From Bacteroidota bacterium (GTDB taxonomy: Bacteria > Bacteroidota > Bacteroidia > Chitinophagales > Chitinophagaceae): a stretch of DNA of 64,000 nt. Both the position numbers and the translations under genes were made by a program. The notes below the pieces were generated by a model that searched no databases, had not been told where the DNA came from, and saw only the letters and a list, made by a program, of their open reading frames with translations. Positions 60,207-64,000 of the stretch are shown here, one piece after another (position 1 is the first letter of the stretch; the number at the start of each line of letters is the position of its first letter). The stretch covers positions 310,001-374,000 of the forward strand of contig JAEZGS010000017.1 in NCBI GenBank assembly GCA_023437225.1, written 5' to 3'.

Positions 60207-60776
60207 ATGCAGAAAGACAATAACGTGTTCAACTACATCATTGTAATTCGCAATGAACGTGAGTTATTCGTGAACATAATCGGCTTATTATTAAGCGTTG
60301 GTTCGGCGTTGCTTTTTGCAAGAGAAATGATCGAACATCAAACCTGGCTTATCCCTCAAACACTCGGCATCGTCTTTATTGTTGGCGTGGTAGTTTATAA
60401 CCTCATCATGTCCAAACGTGATAATGTTACGGTGTATTACAGCAAATCGCTTTTGATTGCTGGTCTGGTCTGGATGAAAATGCCGTACGGCGAGTGGTTA
60501 TTATTTGCTTTCATCGTACTTGCCCTTCTTGAATACCAGGCGAAACATCCTTTAGAGATTGGCTTTTCAGGTAAGGAAATTGTATTCAATACTTTATTTA
60601 AAAAACGCTACAATTGGTCGGATCTAACCAATGTGGTATTGAAAGATGGACTGTTAACAGTGGATTTCAAGTCTAACAGGATCTTTCAAAAAGTGATAGA
60701 TGACGGGGAGTCTGAAGCTTCAGAAGAGGAATTCAATCTGTGGGCAGGAGAGCAACTCAGATCAGCGACTGATTAA
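60207..60776 (+). CDS. Membrane protein with PH-like C-terminal domain
   Basis: The 189-residue protein has three to four hydrophobic segments (about 22-40, 48-66, 78-112) and a C-terminal cytoplasmic stretch with a bPH-like pattern, KEIVFNTLFKKRYNWSDLTNVVLKDGLLTVDF. I do not recognise a named family. It starts one base after the ureohydrolase stop and ends ten bases before the radical SAM start, so it is an operon member of unknown function. Confidence 0.75.
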   Translation: MQKDNNVFNYIIVIRNERELFVNIIGLLLSVGSALLFAREMIEHQTWLIPQTLGIVFIVGVVVYNLIMSKRDNVTVYYSKSLLIAGLVWMKMPYGEWLLFAFIVLALLEYQAKHPLEIGFSGKEIVFNTLFKKRYNWSDLTNVVLKDGLLTVDFKSNRIFQKVIDDGESEASEEEFNLWAGEQLRSATD

Positions 60777-60786
60777 AAAAATTGCA

Positions 60787-62085
60787 ATGACAAATTCACC
60801 ATACATCCTTTACTCCGATGGTAAGGGAAATATATTTGAAGATACCAGCCTTTATTCGGTTGGCAGAACGGGCTGGGATGCTGTCCCGGTTGATGCAGAG
60901 GACTGGATTGAATTACCTGCAGGAGGCAACCTTTATGAATTGCCAGGGAGAAGGGGTATCGGTATCGATGTAGTAACAGGTGACATGCGTCTCTGCGAGA
61001 AAGGATGGGCCGTTGCAGCCTTTATTCCTCCTGCTCATACAGGATTTTATATTGCGGCATATGAAACGGAACCGAACGCTCCCACCCTTCCACTTTTCTG
61101 TTATACGGCAGCCGGATGGTATGACGAGAAGTTTTATGTTCCTGCCATCAGAATCGAAGGCGATATACGCCAGGAATGTGAAGGTTATGATCAAACACGC
61201 ATTGAGGGCGGTGTTGAATTGCTCACAAAATCGTATCCTCACAACAGGCTTGTAAAGCATCTTGCAGACAATTGTTGCAATACATACAATTGCCCTGCAG
61301 CGCGAAATTATTTTATGGGACGATGGGAATGTCCGGTTCCAACATCGCCGGCATGCAATGCCAATTGTATTGGCTGCATCAGCTTTCAACCACAGGATGA
61401 AAGCATCGTTTCAACACAGGATCGTCTTACCTTCAAGCCAATGGCTGAGGAAATCGTTGAGTTCACGGTTCCACACCTGGAGACTGCGCCCTATCCTATC
61501 ATCAGTTTTGGTCAGGGATGCGAAGGCGAACCATTGTTAATGTGGGAAACCATCCGTGAAAGTATAATTGAGATTCGAAAGCATACACAAAAAGGGAGCA
61601 TTAATATAAATACGAACGGCTCAAAACCTGATGCGGTAAAAGCCTTATGCGAAGCGGGGTTGAATTCGATTCGCGTAAGTACGAACTCAGCACGCAAGCA
61701 CATTTACGAAGCCTACTACCGTCCGAATAATTACCAATTTGAAGACATTGTTGAAAGTTTGAAAGTTGTCAGAAGTTATGGAGGATGGGCAAGTATAAAC
61801 TATTTCGTTTTCCCGGGCATGACCGATTCTGTTGAAGAGTACGAGGCTTTAAGAAAACTGATCATAGATACGCGACTTAATATGATTCAATGGAGAAACT
61901 TCAACATTGATCCCGACTGGTATTTAGGAAAGATAAAGGTTTCCGACACGGGCGAAATTCTTGGTATCAAACAGCTTCTTGAGCTCATTCGTGATGAATT
62001 TCCTGATGTGAAATATGGTTATTTTAATCCTCCCATCGAACGTATTAAGGGAGATTTCGAAGTAGACTTTGCCCACTGGGACTAA
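60787..62085 (+). CDS. Radical SAM protein of unknown function
   Basis: The 432-residue protein has a radical SAM cluster motif Cys190-x3-Cys194-x2-Cys197 (PACNANCIGC), followed by GQGCEGEPLL (SAM-binding GxG region) and barrel strands INTNGSKPDAVKALCEAGLNSIRVS. Before it lie about 185 residues I do not recognise, including four extra cysteines Cys163, Cys164, Cys169 and Cys182 (NCCNTYNC, WECP) close to the cluster, which could hold a second Fe-S cluster or zinc. The C-terminus ends GYFNPPIERIKGDFEVDFAHWD-like. ATG 60787 is chosen; upstream frame is open but overlaps the membrane gene. The reaction cannot be told. Confidence 0.85.
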   Translation: MTNSPYILYSDGKGNIFEDTSLYSVGRTGWDAVPVDAEDWIELPAGGNLYELPGRRGIGIDVVTGDMRLCEKGWAVAAFIPPAHTGFYIAAYETEPNAPTLPLFCYTAAGWYDEKFYVPAIRIEGDIRQECEGYDQTRIEGGVELLTKSYPHNRLVKHLADNCCNTYNCPAARNYFMGRWECPVPTSPACNANCIGCISFQPQDESIVSTQDRLTFKPMAEEIVEFTVPHLETAPYPIISFGQGCEGEPLLMWETIRESIIEIRKHTQKGSININTNGSKPDAVKALCEAGLNSIRVSTNSARKHIYEAYYRPNNYQFEDIVESLKVVRSYGGWASINYFVFPGMTDSVEEYEALRKLIIDTRLNMIQWRNFNIDPDWYLGKIKVSDTGEILGIKQLLELIRDEFPDVKYGYFNPPIERIKGDFEVDFAHWD

Positions 62086-62114
62086 TAATAATCAGTTGAT
62101 ACAAAAATGATCTT

Positions 62115-63044
62115 TTGAAATTCAGGAACGATGCTCTAAAAGGAATTTTACTGGCTGTTCTTGCAACAATAGTGTGGTCGGGAAACTTTGTTGTAGCACG
62201 CGGCGTTATCAATGAAATTTCACCTGTTGCCCTGGCTTTCTTACGATGGGCAACCGCGTGCATAGCACTTCTTCCATTATGTTGGAATTCCATACCGAAT
62301 GCTCTAAAATGGGTGAGGCAGTACTTCTGGTATTTCCTGCTAACTGCATTTACAGGGGTCACTTTATTTAATACGCTCGTTTATGTAGCAGGGCATTATT
62401 CGCCTGCCATCAATCTTGCACTTATAGGCACTACTTCATCTCCTATTTTCTCCATAGTACTTGCATATGTTTTTCTGAAGGAGAAAATGAGTCGCCCCAA
62501 GATGATTGGTCTTTTTATTTGCATTGTGGGTATACTCATGCTCATTTCAAAAGGCAGCATAACAAACCTGGTAAACTTTCATTTCTCGACCGGAGATTTA
62601 TGGGTTATTGGAGGGGCACTTTCCTTTGCGATTTATAATATCCTGGTGAGAAAGAAGCCATCCGGAATTGACGGAACAACCTTTCTTTTTATCTGCTTCA
62701 CTTTAGGCACCATTTTGTTGTTGCCAGCATATTTTATCGAAAGCCAATACGTTGCTCCAACCAAATGGAGCTATTCTTTATTATTGATTTTGTTGTACCT
62801 GGGAGTAGGTGCATCAGTAATTGCATTCTTATGTTGGAACATTGCCATTTCAAAACTTGGCGCAGGAAAGACAGCATTGTTTGGCAATCTTATCCCGGTG
62901 TTTAGTGTAATGGAAGCGATGCTTTTCCTCGGCGAGCAGCTCTCCTATTTTCACGTCATTGGGGGGGTGATGGTGATTGGGGGACTTATCGTTGCAAACC
63001 TCCATACGTTTCGCCCAACCGCAGCAATTAACCATGGAAATTGA
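62115..63044 (+). CDS. EamA/DMT-family permease
   Basis: The 309-residue protein has ten hydrophobic segments in two EamA repeats (ILLAVLATIVWSGNFVVARGV, LWVIGGALSFAIYNILVRKKP). It probably exports metabolites such as amino acids. The only usable in-frame start is TTG 62115: the nearby ATG at 62107 runs into TGA after three codons. One extra T would place that ATG in frame (MIFLKFRND), so a start shift or a sequencing error is possible. It overlaps the TSUP gene by 11 bases. Confidence 0.85.
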   Translation: MKFRNDALKGILLAVLATIVWSGNFVVARGVINEISPVALAFLRWATACIALLPLCWNSIPNALKWVRQYFWYFLLTAFTGVTLFNTLVYVAGHYSPAINLALIGTTSSPIFSIVLAYVFLKEKMSRPKMIGLFICIVGILMLISKGSITNLVNFHFSTGDLWVIGGALSFAIYNILVRKKPSGIDGTTFLFICFTLGTILLLPAYFIESQYVAPTKWSYSLLLILLYLGVGASVIAFLCWNIAISKLGAGKTALFGNLIPVFSVMEAMLFLGEQLSYFHVIGGVMVIGGLIVANLHTFRPTAAINHGN

Positions 63045-63795
63045 AATCATTTTGTTGTGCATCGCCGCGTTTTTTGCTGGCTTCGTGGATGCGATAGTTG
63101 GTGGCGGAGGACTTATTCAAACACCGGCCGGCCTGATCATCTTACCCAATCAACCCGTATCTACTGTAATTGGAACGCTGAAGATTCCTGCGTTTAGCGG
63201 TACGTTCCTGGCAGCTATCCAATATGCCCGGCGTGTGAAATTAAATGGACGAATGCTACTGGTAATGGCACCTCTGGCATTTATTGCTTCGTGGTCTGGC
63301 TCATTGTTGCTGACGAAGGTCAGTAATGAATTTATGAAGCCGGTATTGCTTATTGTGTTGTGTATTGTTGCGGTATATACATTTCAAAAAAAGGACTTCG
63401 GCATGCACACCGAAAAGCAACACAGTCGCCGCAGAAAAATCTTTTATGGTATATGCATCAGCACTATAATTGGATTTTACGATGGTTTCATCGGACCGGG
63501 AACGGGCAGTTTCCTTGTGTTGATATTTATAGGTTTAATGGGATTTGATTTTTTAAATGCAAGTGCTCATGCCAAGTTCATTAATCTTGCAACAAATCTT
63601 GGGTCTATTGTGTTGTTCTCCGCTTCCGGAAAAATCATTATGGCCATCGCCTTGCCGATGGCTCTCAGTAATGCTGTAGGAGGATTCTTAGGAGCCAGGC
63701 TGGCCCTGCTGCGAGGCAACCAATTCATAAAAAGGATCTTTCTCGCGGTGGTAATTGTTACAATGCTGCGCTTCGCGTATGACATTTTCTTTTAA
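63034..63795 (+). CDS. TSUP (TauE/SafE) family transporter
   Basis: The 253-residue protein has the TauE/SafE signature FFAGFVDAIVGGGGLIQTPAGLI at its start and the second repeat GFYDGFIGPGTGSFLVLIFI, with about eight membrane helices. The family carries sulfite, sulfonates or related organic anions; here the substrate is unknown. ATG 63034 is preferred because it starts the first helix correctly; the ATG at 62977 lies inside EamA. It is the last gene of the operon. Confidence 0.9.
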   Translation: MEIEIILLCIAAFFAGFVDAIVGGGGLIQTPAGLIILPNQPVSTVIGTLKIPAFSGTFLAAIQYARRVKLNGRMLLVMAPLAFIASWSGSLLLTKVSNEFMKPVLLIVLCIVAVYTFQKKDFGMHTEKQHSRRRKIFYGICISTIIGFYDGFIGPGTGSFLVLIFIGLMGFDFLNASAHAKFINLATNLGSIVLFSASGKIIMAIALPMALSNAVGGFLGARLALLRGNQFIKRIFLAVVIVTMLRFAYDIFF

Positions 63796-63832
63796 CAAAC
63801 ATCTAGCCCGAATTTTGTTATTTTCGTCAGGT

Positions 63833-64000
63833 ATGCCAATCGCTATGACAGACAATTTCGAAGCACAGAAAAATCTTAAAGCAGGAAGCTATACCACTCT
63901 TATTTGCGGGGCGTTGCTTATAATATTTCTATTTGTGAAATGGGGACTTCCGGACATACCGCCACCCCCTATTGAAGAAGGCATTGAGGTAAACCTGGGA
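63833..64000 (+). CDS. TonB-like energy transducer, N-terminal part (cut by window edge)
   Basis: The frame begins with ATG at 63833 (a second ATG at 63845 is possible) and stays open to the window end, 56 residues. It has a short cytoplasmic lead (NFEAQKNLKAGSYTT), one membrane helix (LICGALLIIFLFVKWGL), then a proline-rich start PDIPPPPIEEGIEVNLG, which is the usual beginning of Bacteroidota TonB-type proteins. The C-terminal TonB domain is outside the window, so the assignment is tentative. Confidence 0.65.
   Translation, partial: MPIAMTDNFEAQKNLKAGSYTTLICGALLIIFLFVKWGLPDIPPPPIEEGIEVNLG

Overview
The window looks like a chromosomal segment of a Bacteroidota bacterium, most likely of the Chitinophagaceae or a close relative. 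The grounds are families largely confined to that phylum (DUF4295 beside rpmB/rpmG, DUF4270 lipoprotein, DUF4294, GSCFA protein, stand-alone GT5 N-domain protein, fused SpmA/SpmB carrier, large OstA-like protein, Bacteroidota-type LptD), the -7 promoter element TAnnTTTG in front of many genes, and weak or absent Shine-Dalgarno sequences. Genes are dense, there is one tRNA, and no rRNA, insertion sequence, prophage or CRISPR array is seen. Most of the window is core chromosome.

Layout: 1-2051 carries the start of a GH-A type glycoside hydrolase and a ketoglutarate semialdehyde dehydrogenase. 2078-5661 holds rimO, a small outer-membrane barrel gene and the rpmB-rpmG-DUF4295-ftsY cluster. 5826-11264 carries ppk1-ppx (polyphosphate), panB and an ALDH7-type dehydrogenase. 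11347-16963 has an OmpA/TSP3 protein, a subtilase, a DinB-like protein, a DUF2520 oxidoreductase and an alpha/beta hydrolase, followed by tRNA-Arg(TCT). 17169-24128 is a four-gene operon of planctomycete-type proteins (PSCyt1/DUF1549/DUF1553 diheme lipoprotein, DUF1501 Tat protein, NHL propeller, DUF2231-cytochrome-LRR membrane protein). 24221-35186 has pcm, ung, plsC, then a divergent envelope block (lptD against amidase-mlaD-ostA), a second small barrel gene and an SpmAB-type protein. 35268-41406 has ychF, a TonB-dependent receptor, purC and trhO. 41466-50154 is a long minus-strand run: membrane protein, penicillin acylase, miaE, SMUG2-like glycosylase, GSCFA, HMG-CoA lyase, rlmB, Nudix, metK. 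50217-55389 has DUF4270 and the GT5 domain diverging from panC-panD-flippase-rfaE2. 55386-59007 carries DUF4294, ccmF and ccmE. 59165-63795 is an operon of ureohydrolase, membrane protein, radical SAM protein, EamA and TSUP transporters, and a TonB-type gene runs off the right edge.

Functional links: panB, panC and panD supply pantothenate from two loci. LptD, OstA, MlaD, PlsC and RfaE2 all serve the lipopolysaccharide/phospholipid envelope. CcmE and CcmF would help attach heme to the cytochrome motifs of the 17169-24128 operon. The points most worth a second look are that uncharacterised redox operon, arrays of 7-base repeats at gene 3' ends (including inverted GAAAGCG arrays flanking one barrel gene), a CcmE with Cys in place of the heme-binding His, a GT5 protein lacking its sugar-nucleotide motif, and a radical SAM protein of unknown function.
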